From Thinopyrum elongatum (Eukaryota; Streptophyta; Magnoliopsida; Poales; Poaceae), in NCBI GenBank assembly GCA_011799875.1, contig CM022302.1, positions 182,768,942 through 182,832,941 of the forward strand: 64,000 nucleotides of DNA, written 5' to 3'. Both the position numbers and the translations under genes were made by a program. Below are positions 32,241-44,649 of this stretch, one piece after another. Numbering within the stretch: position 1 is the stretch's first letter; each line of letters starts with the position of its first letter. Below the pieces are notes generated by a model. It ran no database searches. It was not told the origin of the DNA and worked only from the letters and a program-made list of their open reading frames with translations.

Positions 32241-33739
32241 GATCCATGAATGAGAACAAAGTATGGACTTTGGTGGACTTGCCCGATGATCGGCAAGCCA
32301 TAGAAAATAAATGGATCTTCAAGAAGAAGACTGACGCTGATGGTAATGTTACTGCCTACAAAGCTCGACTTGTTGCGAAAGGTTTTCGACAAGTTCAAGG
32401 AGTTGACTACGATGAGACTTTCTCACCGGTAGCGATGCTTAAGTCCGTCCGAATCATGTTAGCAATTGCCACATTTTATGATTATGAAATCTGGCAAATA
32501 GATGTCAAAACTGCATCCCTTAATGGTTTTCTTAAAGAAGAGTTGTATATGATGCAACCAGAAGGTTTTGTCGATCCTAAAGGTGCTAACAAAGTGTGCA
32601 AGCTCCAGCGATCCATCTATGGACTGGTGCAAGCATCTCGGAGTTGGAATATACGCTTTGATGAGGTGATCAAAGCATATGGTTTTATACAAACTTACGG
32701 TGAAGCCTGTATTTACAAGAAAGTGAGTGGGAGCTCTATAGCATTTCTGATATTATATGTGGATGACATATTGTTGATTGGAAATGATATAGAATTTCTG
32801 GATAGCATAAAAGGATAATTGAATAAGAATTTTTCAATGAAAGACCTCCATGAAGTTGCTTATATATTGGGCATCAAGATCTACAGGGATAGATCGAGAT
32901 GCTTAATAGGACTTTCACAAAGCACATACCTTGACAAAGTTTTGAAGAAGTTCAAAATGGATCAGTCAAAGAAAGGGTTCTTGCCTATGTTACAAGGTGT
33001 GAAATTGAGTCAGACTCAAAGCCCGGCCACTATAGAAGATAGAGAGAAAATGAAAGTCATTCCCTATGCCTCAGCCATAGGTTCTATCATGTATGCTGTG
33101 CTGTGTACCAGACCTGATGTGTGCCTTGCCATAAGTTTGGCAGGGAGGTACCAAAGTAATCTAGGAGTGGATCACTGGACAGCGGTCAAGAACATCCTGA
33201 AGTACCTGAAAAGGACCAAGGATATGTTTCTCGTTTATGGAGATGATGAAGAGCTCGTCGTAAATGGTTACGTCGATGCTAGCTTCGACACTGATCCGGA
33301 TGATTCTAAGTCACAAACCGGATACGTATGTGTATTGAATGGTGGAGCTGTTAGTTGGTGCAGTTCCAAGCAGAGCGTCGTGGCGGGATCTACGTGTGAA
33401 GCGGAGTACATAGCTGCTTCGGAAGCAGCGCATGAAGGAGTCTGGATGAAGGAGTTCATATCCGATCTGGGTGTAATACCCAGTGCATCGGGTCCAATGA
33501 AAAACTTTTGTGACAACACTGGAGGAATTGCCTTGGCGAAGGAATCCAGGTTTCACAAGAGAACCAAACACATCAAGAGACGCTTCAACTCCATTCGTGA
33601 AAAGGTCAAGGATGGAGACATAGAGATTTGCAAAATACATACGGATCTGAATGTGGCAGACCCGTTGACTAAGCCTCTTCCGCGAGCAAAACAAGATCAG
33701 CACCAAGACTCCATGGGTGTTAGATTCATTACAATGTAA
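32241..33739 (+). pseudogene. pol: Copia C RT and RNase H
   Basis: Resumes pol after the CACTA element at the codons for MNENKVWTLVDLPDD (family norm MYENKVW). RT runs through GVDYDETFSPVAML to the catalytic LYVDDILLIGND (YVDD at about 32756-32767). A TAC-to-TAA stop at 32816-32818 interrupts IKG|LNKNFSM. RNase H is open from 32819 to 33739 with GYVDASFDTD, CEAEYIAAS and DNTGGIALAKE, and ends MGVRFITM. The N-terminal part of RT and its linker (about 70 codons) is missing at the CACTA junction. It is the best preserved copia RNase H here, but it is cut off from gag by the insertions. Confidence 0.9.
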
Positions 33740-33758
33740 TCTAGATTATTGACTCTAG

Positions 33759-33772
33759 TGCAAGTGGGAGAC
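33759..33772 (+). other. Copia C polypurine tract
   Basis: TGCAAGTGGGAGAC directly before the 3' LTR. It primes plus-strand DNA synthesis. The same tract is seen for copia B at 21135-21149. Confidence 0.8.
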
Positions 33773-34128
33773 TGAAGGAAATATGCCCTAGAGGCAATAA
33801 TAAAGTTGTTATTTTATATTTCCTTATTCATGATAAAGGTTTATTATTCATGCTAGAATTGTATTGATCGGAAACTTAAATACATGTGTGAGTACATAAA
33901 CAAATACCGTGTCCCTAGTAAGCCTCTACTAGACTAGCTCGTTGATCAAAGATGGTTAAGGTTTCCTAACCATAGACATGTGTTGTCATTTGATAACGGG
34001 ATCACATCATTAGGAGAATGATGTGATGGACAAGACCCATCCGTTAGCTTAGCATATGATGGTTCAGTTTATTACTACTGCTTTCTTGAATGTCAAATAC
34101 ATGTTCCTTCGACCATGAGATCATGCAA
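33773..34128 (+). repeat. Copia C 3' LTR, first part
   Basis: Matches 5447-5802 with about nine differences. Interrupted by G2 after TGCAA (34124-34128) and resumes at 55123 with the same TGCAA. Confidence 0.9.
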
Positions 34129-34935
34129 TGTCGGCGTACGACACCTATGGGATCCGAAGGACCCCTTTACGATTCGACAGGGAGAGAGGTATGCACAAAG
34201 AGCAGAACCAATGATCAACGCAAGGGAATTTTTACCCAGGTTCAGGCCACTGATCAGCGTAAAACCCTACTCCTGCTTTAGTTTATTATCAGTGTTTTTG
34301 TTCCAGTTCTTGGAGCGCTTGCAATGAACAGTGTGTTCGTGCAGCAGCTACACATGCAGAATGGGCTGAGAGTGCTTTCTCTAGAGTCCTCCCCCCTGTA
34401 GCAGTTGCCTTGGGCCTCCTTTTATATGCTCAAAGGGGTCACCACAGTGGCAAACTGTTCATATGCGAGGTGTAAAGTAGCTACAGGGTTATCATACCTA
34501 ACCACTGATGGTTTAGGACAAATGCATTTAATGCACCGTGAGGTGTCCGTTTAGGTGTCCTCACTTTCTTGGGGATGGAAAAAGGGGCCATCTCATCAGC
34601 ACCGCTTAAGCTCGCCTCCACTAGCACCTTGCCACGCATCCAGAGAGGGGACCAGAATGCCAGGCTGGTCACTGCGCTGGAGCGGTGGCATAGTGGTGGA
34701 ACCTTGCCGGGTGCGAATCTTGCCGGGCCTCGCAAGCTACCCCGGCAAGATCTTGCCGGGAGCCGAGCCTCTGGTCTACAGTTCTCCTTATCTTCTGATC
34801 CTTGGCTCGAATGTCTCCTTGATAACCTTGGATTAATCTTCAGCTGTTCCCCCGACAAACCTTGCCACAGGTATGGCTACAACTGCCCGTGCACAAGTAT
34901 GGGGTACTAAAGGCCCAATATTTAGTACACCGACA
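34129..34935 (-). repeat. G2 3' LTR (807 bp)
   Basis: TGTCGGCGTACGAC to AGTACACCGACA. It holds a minus-strand TATA core (34420-34427) and the perfect palindrome CCCGGCAAGATCTTGCCGGG (34741-34760). ORFs in it are duplicated in the other LTR and not genic. Confidence 0.92.
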
Positions 34936-35333
34936 GGAGCCCCCGGGCCTAGGCCACACACGAGTGCGAGGCGTTGTTGGGCTAGGCCCAAACAGTGCGC
35001 GGGCACACGTGGCAGGGGTTAACTGTTTGTAATTATTCCGCTTACTGCGCTTCCCCGCTACGCGCATTGAATGCGCGACGTGGGAAGCGTGCGCTGAACG
35101 GCCGCGGCCGCAGCGCGCTCATATATGTGTATTCACATTGGGCAGTAAAAGAGGCAGCCTCGCTCCTTCCCCATAAAAAGGAATCCGCAGAGGCGCTGCC
35201 CATTTACCCCCTCTTCTCTCCAATCTGGAATCCACCATTACCTTCTCTCTCCCGAGCCCAGAGCAGAACTTCTCCTCACCCACTCACCGCCTCCGCAGCC
35301 GCTCCATCCTCGGCTTCCGCCTTCGCAACCGCC
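34936..35333 (+). promoter_or_regulatory. Leader and possible promoter of the antisense ORF, including the G2 PPT
   Basis: The first bases hold the G2 polypurine tract (minus strand GGGCCCGGGGGCTCC, 34936-34951). Further right, CCCATAAAAAGG (about 35170-35181) lies about 150 bp before the ORF start and is followed by a C/T-rich stretch, as in plant core promoters. TATATGTGTATTC at about 35123 is an alternative. This is inferred from position only. Confidence 0.4.
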
Positions 35334-38300
35334 ATGCCGCCCAAGGCTGGCAAGGGCAAAGGCAAGGGCAAGGAGACGAAAGCTGATGTCCCGGAGAGCG
35401 AGCTGGCGAAGATGCGGAAGAAGTACATTGTTTTCGCTCCGACGCTTGACGCGAAAGCCTTGAAGAACCGGTACCAGTGCATGTGGAAAGGAAGACGAAG
35501 GCTCACCTCGCGACTCGTGTGGCTCCAGGTTCTTCTTCCAAAGGTGGACCAGATAGATATCCCTTCTTCGCCGCTTATTTTTATTGCGGGCTCTGTCCTC
35601 CATTCTCCGATTTCCTTATTGACATCATGTACACATACGGCTTCCATCTCCTGGATTTCACGCCGAATGCCGTAACATGCATGTCTATCTTTGCTCATCT
35701 TTGCGAAAACTTTGCCGGAGTAGTTCCCAACACTGCCCTCTTCCGCCATTACTTTATTCCTCGCATCCAAAAAGGGGAAGCCCTTTCCGGTTCTATCGCC
35801 TGGATCCCAAGGGCATGTAACAAGGAGATATATCCAGATGGGGTTTACCGCGAGAAGTGGGAAGAATGGCGGTCCGAGTGGTGCTAGATTAAGGAAGCAG
35901 ATCCCCATCCATTCTGTTCACCCCGACAGCAGAAGGCGATCCGTGGCGAGGACTGGAGTGATTTCGATGCTCAAGACGACAAGCTCACGATCGCCACCAC
36001 CAGGATCCTCCGTTTGAAAGCTGCCGGGCTCACAATAGAGATGATTGGCTCTGACTTCCTTCGCCACTGCATCGCCCCTGTGCAGAATAAGGGGAGACCA
36101 GCTTGGAAATTCCGAAACACGGCAGACATCATGAGGCTGCGCCCCAGACTGAACAATAACTTGACAATCATGCAGCTTAGCGCTCTCCGCCACAGGCTAT
36201 TTCAGCGCGAGGATAAGCATAAGTTGCCAGCGGGAATTATCCCTTTGTGCAACAACTCCGCCCTGGGGTCAATCATCGCCACAATGCCAATGTTCAACGC
36301 CCATGGCCTTGACGCGACTTGGCTCGAGCCATTTGCGGAGCAGGCACAAAAGTTCTTCGACAACTTGTCGGAGAGGGCCATCCGGGAAGAAACAAACGTC
36401 ATCCGTGCCACCACTGATGAAGAGGTGGCATATATTACCACTAGGGTGGATGAGGCAAATCTTGCCGAGGAGGCCGGCAGCGTCGGCTTCACGGAATGGG
36501 AAACCAGCGAGGCAGAAGTCATATTGGAAGAGAATCCTGCCGGGGAGGATAAGGCTGCCAGGGAACAGAGCAGTGCAGCCGCCGAGAGCTCATCCGATGA
36601 GAACGCAGCCGAAGAACAGCCGCAGGAGGAGCCCCCAGCTCCAAAGATGGCAAAGCGTGTCCTTCAGAAAACCGCCTCTGGCGTCCCAGCAAACCAACCT
36701 TCTTCGAGCAGCGAGGCTCCCGGCAAGAAGGCGGTCGGCAAGGCTGCACCGCGGCAAGGAGTTCGACAGCAACCCGTGCGGCGCACGAGACACACACCTG
36801 CGGCAACCATTGGGGCGGCAGGGGCGTCTCACACAACAGCACCGGAGGCTGAGGCGGCAGAGTCACGCCAACCCCCTACGCCTGCCACAGCCAAGCGACC
36901 CAGGACCCCTCCTCCGCCTCCCCATACGGACACTGCAACGGAGGTCGATTTTCACATCTCTGGTTTCAGCCCGGAATGAGAAGCGGAAGAGTAAGTATCT
37001 TGTCACAGCCTTTATCTCCCAAATTCTGAATTTGATTGATCTCATTGCCTTGCTCTGTCTTGTCTCTGCAGTGATGCAGAAACTTTGGCGGAAAGGATGG
37101 CGAAGAGGGCGAAGACTTCCACGGGCGACGAGCCCCCGACAAGCTCTGCAAGCGTGCCAGAAACTATCATCATCAGCCCGGAGCTTAGCCCTCGACGCAG
37201 TCCCCAGCACAGCCCCCAGCGTGAGTCCACAACTCGTTTTTCGCTGTCGGGTGCTGAGGTTTCTACCTTTGCCGCTGATATCTTTGGGCTTGTAGGAGAA
37301 GAACAGCAACAGGGAGACTCATTGGAGGACGTCCCCGTCGTGCCGCCTCCGTCAACCACGCTGCTCGCAAGCGCATCTCCGGCAAGAGCTCCTACCGACG
37401 AGCCTACCTTGGTAGAGGAGGAGCCGGGAAATATGGGCACCGGCAACCTTTTTCCGGCAACCAATGTTGCCGGGAGGGGTGAAGCTACCCCTCAACAGCT
37501 CAACGCAGGTGACTGCTTGCCTCAGAGCACTTGTTATTCTTTCCTTTATCTTTCTCTCTCTTTGTCTTCTTGAACTTCAATCTCGATCTTATTTTGTTTC
37601 CCTCCTTCGTCCTTCAGAATTCCCTGTGATGGAACACATGGACGTCGACATTGTCATCGAGGAGACCGCCAGAGATGCTGCCGCCGAAGCCGACAAGATC
37701 GCTGCTAGCGAGGCCACCAAGGATGCCACTATCGAGGCCGGCAGAACCGCTGCTGACGAGGCCGCCAAGGCTACACAGGAGGAGGCCGCCAAGGAATCTG
37801 CTAAGAGGGCCGACAAGGAGGCTAGTGACCGCACTAACGGCATTCTTGCCGCAGGAGCGCCAGGCGCTACACCGGCCACAGAGCCCCCAGCCATCGGTGA
37901 GACGATTATCGAGGACCAACCATCGACATCTGAGGCTCCCTCATCGAGCAAATATCTCAAGGTTGGCGACAACCTATTCGTCAACTTGCCGGGGACGGCA
38001 AGCATTGGAGCGCCGACCGAAGGGGAAACTTTTGATGAAGAAATCATCACCGCTGCCAGGCTCGAGATCGTCGATGAACCAAGCGCCAGCAGCGGCAAAT
38101 CTGAAGAAGATCAGCTCCTCCAGGCCATGGGTGATAATTTCCGCAAGCTCCAAGCGCTCCATCGTGCTCGAAAGGAGAAGGCAGACTCCAGAGCTACGGT
38201 TGTCGAAGCAGCCGAGGCAGATTTCCAGAAACGCGTTGAGCAAATGTAGGTCTGGTACGCCGAAGCCCTTCAGGAGTTGACTGCCAGCCGGGAACAAGTG

Positions 38301-38602
38301 AGCCAAAGCTGGACGGAGCTCCTCCTGAGGCAATCTGACATAGAGAAGGAGCAAGAGGAAGCTACGCAAAGGGTTTCCGCTGAGGATGCTCTCTTGACGG
38401 AGCGCCGCATTGGGCTTGATGCTCACGAAGAAGATCTTGCCACGCACGAGCAGGCACTTGCTACCAAATTCCGCGGCAAGGATGAAGAAATTCAAAAGCT
38501 TGTCACGCAACGGACCCAGGAGCTGGAGCAGAAGCACAAGGAGGCGCTCGAAGCTTTAACTGTAGATCACGACAGCAAGCTCAAGGAAACCATCGATGCC
38601 GC

Positions 38603-39658
38603 TGATGTCTACTACGCAACCGTGTTCTTTTGGATGTTGTTGGGCCTCCAAGTGCAGAGTTTTGTAGGACAGTAGCAAATTTCCCTCAAGTGGATGACCT
38701 AAGGTTTATCAATCCGTGGGAGGCGTAGGATGAAGATGGCCTCTCTCAAACAACACTGCAACCAAATAACAAAGAGTCTCTTGTGTCCCCAACACACCCA
38801 ATACAATGGCAAATTGTATAGGTGCACTAGTTCGGTGAAGAGATGGTGATACAAGCGTAATATGGATGGTAGATATAGGTTTTTGTAATCTAAAAATATA
38901 AAAACAGCAAGGTAACAAATAGTAAAAGTGAGTGAAAACGGTATTGCAATGCTTCGAAACAAGGCCTAGGGTTCATACTTTCACTAGTGCAAGTTCTCTC
39001 AACAATGATAATATAATTAGATCATATAACAATCCCTCAACGTGCAACAAAGAGTCACTCCAAAGTCACTAATAGCGGAGAATAAACGAAGAGATTATTG
39101 TAGGGTACGAAACCACCTCAAAGTTATTCTTTCTGATCGATCTATTGGGCTATTCCTATAAGTGTCACAAACAGCCCTAGAGTTCGTACTAAAATAACAC
39201 CTTAAGACACACATCAACCAAAGCCCTAATGTCACCTAGATACTCCAATGTCACCACAAGTATCCACGGGTTTGATTATACGATATGCATCACACAATCT
39301 CAGATTCATCTATTCAAACCAACACAAAGAACTTCAAAGAGTGCCCCAAAGTTTCTACCGGAGAGTCAAGACGAAAACATGTGCCAACCCCTATGCATAA
39401 GTTCACAAGGTCACAGAACCCGCAAGTTGATCACCAAAACATACATCAAGTGGATCACGTGAATATCCCATTGTCACCACAGATAAGCACATGCAAGACA
39501 TACATCAAGTGTTCTCAAATCCTTAAAGACTCAATCCGATAAGATAACTTCAAAGGGAAAACTCAATCCACTACAAGAAAGTAGAGGGGGAGAAACATCA
39601 TAAGATCCAACTATAATAGCAAAGCTCGCAGTACATAAAGATCGTGCCAAATCAAGAA

Positions 39659-39693
<35 letters not shown>

Positions 39694-40271
39694 AAACACA
39701 TAGCTACTGGTACATACCCTCAGCCCCGAGGGTGAACTACTCCCTCCTCATCATGGAGAGCACCGGGATGATGAAGATGGCCACCGGTGATGGTTTCCCC
39801 CTCCGGCAGGGTGCCAGAATAGGGTCCCGATTGGTTTTTGGTGGCTACAGAGGCTTGCGGCGGCGGAACTCCCGATCTAGGTTTATTTTTGGGGGCTTCT
39901 ATATTTATAGGAATTTTTGGCATCGAGAACAAGTCAGGGGGGTCCACAAGGAGCCCACAAGACCGGAGGGCGCGCCCTCCACCCTTGTGGAGGCCTCGTG
40001 GCTCTTCTGGCCCAACTCTTTTGCTTCGGGGGCTTCTTCTGGTCCATAAAAAATCACCGTAAATTTTCAACTCATTTGGACTCCGTTTGGTATTCCTTTT
40101 CTGCGAAACTCAAAAACAAGGAAAAAACAGAAACTGGTACTGGGCTCTAGGTTAATAGGTTAGTCCCAAAAATCATATAAAATAGCATATAAATGCATAT
40201 AAAACATCCAAGATAGATAATATAATAGCATGGAACAATAAAAATATTATAGATACGTTGGAGACGTATCA
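38603..40271 (-). repeat. H 3' LTR (1669 bp)
   Basis: TGATGTCTACTACGCAACC to GAGACGTATCA. Contains a GA microsatellite at about 39663-39691, longer than in the other LTR. Small ORFs are duplicated in both LTRs. Confidence 0.92.
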
Positions 40272-40287
40272 AGCATCCCCAAGCTTA
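40272..40287 (-). other. H polypurine tract
   Basis: Minus strand TAAGCTTGGGGATGCT next to the 3' LTR. Five more near-copies of this 14-mer occur inside the element. Confidence 0.75.
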
Positions 40288-43200
40288 ATTCCTGCTCGTC
40301 CTCGAGCAGGTAAATGATAAAAACAGAATTTTTGATGTGGAATGCTAGCAAGTGCACAAGTTTGATCAATGATAATTTCAATCACTTTTTCTAGCATCAT
40401 TATATATCATAAATAGTAGCTCATCTCATAAAACTTCTCATGATCAAGTAGCAAACTATTCACATGTCAAAGCATAGATCATAAACTTTCTTGAAAACTA
40501 ACAAACTAGGTTCTCAGTCATCAAACAATTGCAATTCATCTTATTTTCAGGAAGGGTCTATGTAAGAGCTTTGATTTAGCAAATCCCACATACTCAACTA
40601 TCATATAGTCTTCCATGATTGCTACCACTCAAAGCATATTTTTAGAACAAATAGCATCCATTGAACACAGAGAAAGATAGGGGCTTAATGTTTCGCCTCC
40701 CAACTTATTTATCATATAGATAATTGTCAACAATAATAATTCATGATCAAATATATTTGAATGGCCATATATGCTTAGATCTTTCCCCATCACATGATGC
40801 TTGCCAACTAAAGAATAGATTGGAATAATAAATTGACTCAACAAAAATAAAAGTAAAAGATAGACCCTTCGCAGAGGGAAGCAGGGATTTGCAGAGGTGC
40901 CAGAGCTCGAAGCTTTTAAAACAGAGATGAAAATAATTTTGAGAGGTATGCTTTCATTGTCAACATAACAACCAGGAGTTCCCAATATCTTCCATACTAG
41001 ATACATTATAGGCGGTTCCCAAACAGAAAGGTAAAGTTTTTACTCCCCCTCCGCCAACAATCACACTCCACGGCTGGTTCGAAACAACGGGTACCGTCCA
41101 ACTATCAACAATCCTGGGGGAGTTTTGTTTGTAATTTTGTTTTTGATCTTTTGATCATAGGTCTGGGCATCCCAAATACCAGCCACTCTCTCGTGAATGA
41201 CAAGTGAATAAACACTCATCGTGAGAATAGCCCACCTAGCATAGAAGATACTGACAGCCCCTAGTCGCTACATGAGCGATTCGGGCATACAAAAAAGATT
41301 ATTATTTGAAGGTTTAGAGTTTGGCACATGCAAATTTACTTGGAACGGCAGGTAAATACCGCATATAGGTAGATATGGTGGACACTCATGGAAGAAACTT
41401 GGTTCAAGGATTTTGGATGCACAAGCAATATTCCCGCTTAGTCCAGAAATTTTGGCTAGCAAAAGATTCTAAATAGCAAGCACCACATGTTGGAGGATCC
41501 ATAACAATATAACTTCTATACAAATATACCCAAGCATAAATCATTACGTTGTCTTCCTTGTCCAACTTGAACTAATTTGCTCAAGTTTGAAAATAATTAA
41601 TGGGGCTCACAATCATAGAAGATGTCCAAGATAGTATATTTATATGTGAAATCTCTCTTCCTTCAATATTCTTTCATGAATTGTTCAAGTGACCAATACT
41701 ATGTTTGCTAACTTTCAATAAATTTACCACCTCCACTTCTTATGTGCGAAGTCACTACTCCCCATGGTATAAACATATGAAGCATATATAATTTCAGATT
41801 TATGATATTCAATTCATTCAACCATTTACTCATAGGATATAAGTGAAGCACGTGAGTAAATGACAAACTACTCCATAAAGATATAAGTGAAGATCAATGA
41901 GTAGTCAAATAATTAAGTAGCTATGTGAAGACTCTCTCTCATAAAGAAAATTTAGATCTTAAGTACTTTATTCAAACAGCAAGCAAAACAAAATAAAATG
42001 ACATTCTAAAAATAGCACACATCGTGTGAAGAAGCAAAAACTTAGGCTCAACCGATACTAACCGATAATTCTTGATGAAGAAAGGTGGGATGACTACCGG
42101 GGCATCCCCAAGCTTAAATGCTTGAGACTTCTTGAAATATTATATTGGGATGCCTTGGGCATCCCCAAGCTTGAGCTTTTGTGTCTCCTTAATTCCTTTT
42201 ATATGATGGTTTCCCTAATTATTAAACACTTCATCCACACAAAACTCAACAAGAACTTGTGAGAAAAGTTAGTATAAATCAAATGCAAAACCTTATCATT
42301 CTCTACTGTAGAAAATCACTAAAATTATTATTTGACATTGCATACTAAATGCCTATGCATATTTAATACTCCTATCCTCAAATAGAATTATTAAACAAGC
42401 AACCATATGCAAACAATGCAAACATAACAGCAATCTGTCAAAATAGGACAGCCTGTAAAGAGTGCAATTGTACTCATACTTCCCTAACTCCAAAAATTCT
42501 GAAAATTTAACAAACTGTATAAAATTTGTTGTTACTCATTTTGTAAAAATTTCAAGATTTTACCACGTTCTTACTTTCGAGAAGAATTCAGACAACAATA
42601 GAAAACTTTCTGTTTTCAAAACAGCAACATATAGACATGCAAAATAAGCATGGTAAAGGCTATACTTGACCTTTTTATTGAAATAAAAGATGCAAAACAT
42701 TAATATAAATTACATAAAGCAAATCATAATAAAATAAAATGACGCTCCAAGCAAAACTCATATCATGTGACGAATAAAAATATAGCTCCAAGTAAGGTTA
42801 CCGATAATGTTGGAGACCAATGAGGGGATGCCATCCGGGGCATCCCCAAGCTTAGTTGCTTGGATCTTCCTTGAATATTACATTTGGGTGCCTTGGGAAT
42901 CCCCAAGCTTAGGGTCTTGTCACTCCTTATTCTCCTCATATCGATATCTCACCCAAAACTTGAAAACTTCAATCACACAAAACTTGACGGAACTTCGTGA
43001 CATGGGTTAGTATGATAAAACAAATCATTCACTTTGGTACTGTCAAGACAAGATTCAAATTTTTTATCACATGATACCTACTGTAACCTATCATTTCTAC
43101 AATTTATATTGAACAATATAAGCCATAGAAACTAAGAAACAAGCAAACTATGCATCGAAAACAGAATCTGTCAAAAACAGAACAGTACGTAAAGATCTGA

Positions 43201-43542
43201 ATTAATGTCATACTTCATTAACTCCAAATATTCATAAAAATAATGAAAACGTATAAAATTTGTATACCAATAAACTTTAAAAAATTCAGAGTTTTTCCAT
43301 GTTCCAGTAAAAGATAATAATTTCTGTACTGGACGTAAAAGTTTCTGTTTTTGCACAGAATCAAGTCAACTATCAACCACACTATCCCAAAGGCTTTACT
43401 TGGCACTTTATTCAAACAAAAGCTAAACATGATTAATACAGTAGCATAATCATGTGAGCACACAAAAATAGTAGGGGTAAATATTGGGCTGTCTCCCAAC
43501 AAGCGCTTTTCCTTAATGCCTTTTAAGCTAGGCATGATGATT
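40288..43542 (-). other. H interior, non-coding, AT-rich
   Basis: About 3.2 kb without convincing ORFs. The motif GCATCCCCAAGCTT recurs at 42102, 42159, 42840 and 42897 (one mismatch). Around it a larger block repeats: CCTTGGG(C/A)ATCCCCAAGCTT, CACAAAACTTGA, and AAACAGAATCTGTCAAAA-like phrases (about 42100-42560 and 42830-43330), so the region looks internally duplicated. Poly-AT runs dominate. No gag-pol remains. Confidence 0.7.
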
Positions 43543-44523
43543 TCAATGATGCTCACATAAGAGTAATAATTGAAACACAAAAAGAGCATCATGAAGCATA
43601 TGACTAGCACATTTAAGTCTAACCCACTTACTATGCATAGGAATTTTGTGAGCAAACAACTTATGGGAACAAGAATCAACTAGCATAGGAAGGTAAAACA
43701 AGCAAAACTTCAAAACTTTCAACACATAGAGAGGAAACTTGATATTATTGCAATTCCTACAAGCATATATTCCTCCCTCATAATAATTTTCAGCAGCATC
43801 ATGAATGAATTCAACAATATAACCATCACATAGAGCATTATTTTCATGATCCACAAGCATGCAAATTTTACTACTCTCCACATAAGCAATTTTATTCTCA
43901 TGAATAGTAGTGGGAGCAAACTCAACAAAATAACTATCATGTGAGGCATAATCCAATTGAAAATTAAAATTATGATGACAAGTTTCATGGTTATCATTAT
44001 TCTTTATAGCATACACGTCATCACAATAATCATCATAGATAGCAACTTTGTTCTCATAATCAATTGGAACCTCTTCCGAAATAGTGGATTCATCACTAAA
44101 TAAAGTCACGACCTCTCCAAATCCACTTTTATCAATATTGTGAAAAGATTCAACACCCTCCAAAATGGTGGGATCATTAGTACCTAGAGTTGACACTCTT
44201 CCAAACCCACTTTCATTAATATAATCATCATAAATAGGAGGCATGCTATCATCATAATAAATATTCTCATCAAAACATGGGGAACTAAAAATATCATCTT
44301 CATCAAACATAGCATCCCCAAGCTTATGGCTTTGCGTATCATTAGCATCATGGATATTCAGAGAATTCATACTAACAACATTGCAATCATGCTCATCATT
44401 CAAAAATTTAGTGCCAAACATTTTATTGACTTCTTCCTCTAGCAATTGAGCACAATTATCGGAATCCTTATTTTCACGAAAGACATTAAAAAGATGAAGC
44501 ATATGAGGCAACCTCAATTCCAT
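43543..44523 (-). CDS. H ORF: acidic 326-residue protein of unknown function
   Basis: Open from MELRLPHMLHLFNVFREN (44523) to the stop at 43543, the only long ORF in H and free of lesions. Residues about 10-40 are Glu/Asp/Asn-rich (QLLEEEVNKMFGTKFLND). The middle is very acidic and contains an internal duplication: ESGFGRVSTLGTNDPTILEGV and KSGFGEVVTLFSDESTISEEV, about residues 104-124 and 132-152. The C-terminus has Cys and aromatic residues and a hydrophobic stretch (VLKVLKFCLFYLPMLV) but no known catalytic motif. It lies where gag would start, about 100 bp from the PBS. I do not recognise a family beyond similar ORFs in Triticeae elements. An open frame in a non-autonomous element suggests selection or recent origin. 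Confidence 0.55.
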   Translation of the reverse strand: MELRLPHMLHLFNVFRENKDSDNCAQLLEEEVNKMFGTKFLNDEHDCNVVSMNSLNIHDANDTQSHKLGDAMFDEDDIFSSPCFDENIYYDDSMPPIYDDYINESGFGRVSTLGTNDPTILEGVESFHNIDKSGFGEVVTLFSDESTISEEVPIDYENKVAIYDDYCDDVYAIKNNDNHETCHHNFNFQLDYASHDSYFVEFAPTTIHENKIAYVESSKICMLVDHENNALCDGYIVEFIHDAAENYYEGGIYACRNCNNIKFPLYVLKVLKFCLFYLPMLVDSCSHKLFAHKIPMHSKWVRLKCASHMLHDALFVFQLLLLCEHH

Positions 44524-44621
44524 TTTATTTGTAGTTTTCTTTTATAGACTAAACTAGTGATAAAACAAGAAACTAAAAGATTCGATTGCAAGATCTAAAG
44601 ATATACCTTCAAGCACTAACC

Positions 44622-44639
44622 TCCCCGGCAACGGCGCCA
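44622..44639 (-). other. H primer-binding site (tRNA-Asp)
   Basis: Minus strand TGGCGCCGTTGCCGGGGA, complementary to the 3' end of plant tRNA-Asp(GTC), 10 bases from the LTR. Confidence 0.88.
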
Positions 44640-44649
44640 GAAAAGAGCT

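Noticed and set aside
37589..38537. Minus-strand Ser/Ala/Leu-rich ORFs of 101-187 codons
   Set aside because: Shadows of the Ala/Glu/Lys-rich coiled coil on the plus strand.
39229..40150. Several 70-125 codon ORFs in the H LTRs
   Set aside because: Exact counterparts occur in the other LTR at 45276-46207 with no known domain; LTR sequence, not a gene.
43171..43679. Minus-strand hydrophobic ORF of 153 codons downstream of the H ORF
   Set aside because: Low-complexity AT-rich frame overlapping the end of the 326-codon ORF; the hydrophobic residues come from T-rich codons.
44622..44639. Possible tRNA-Asp gene
   Set aside because: Only the 18 bases complementary to the tRNA 3' end are present, beside an LTR; it is a primer-binding site.
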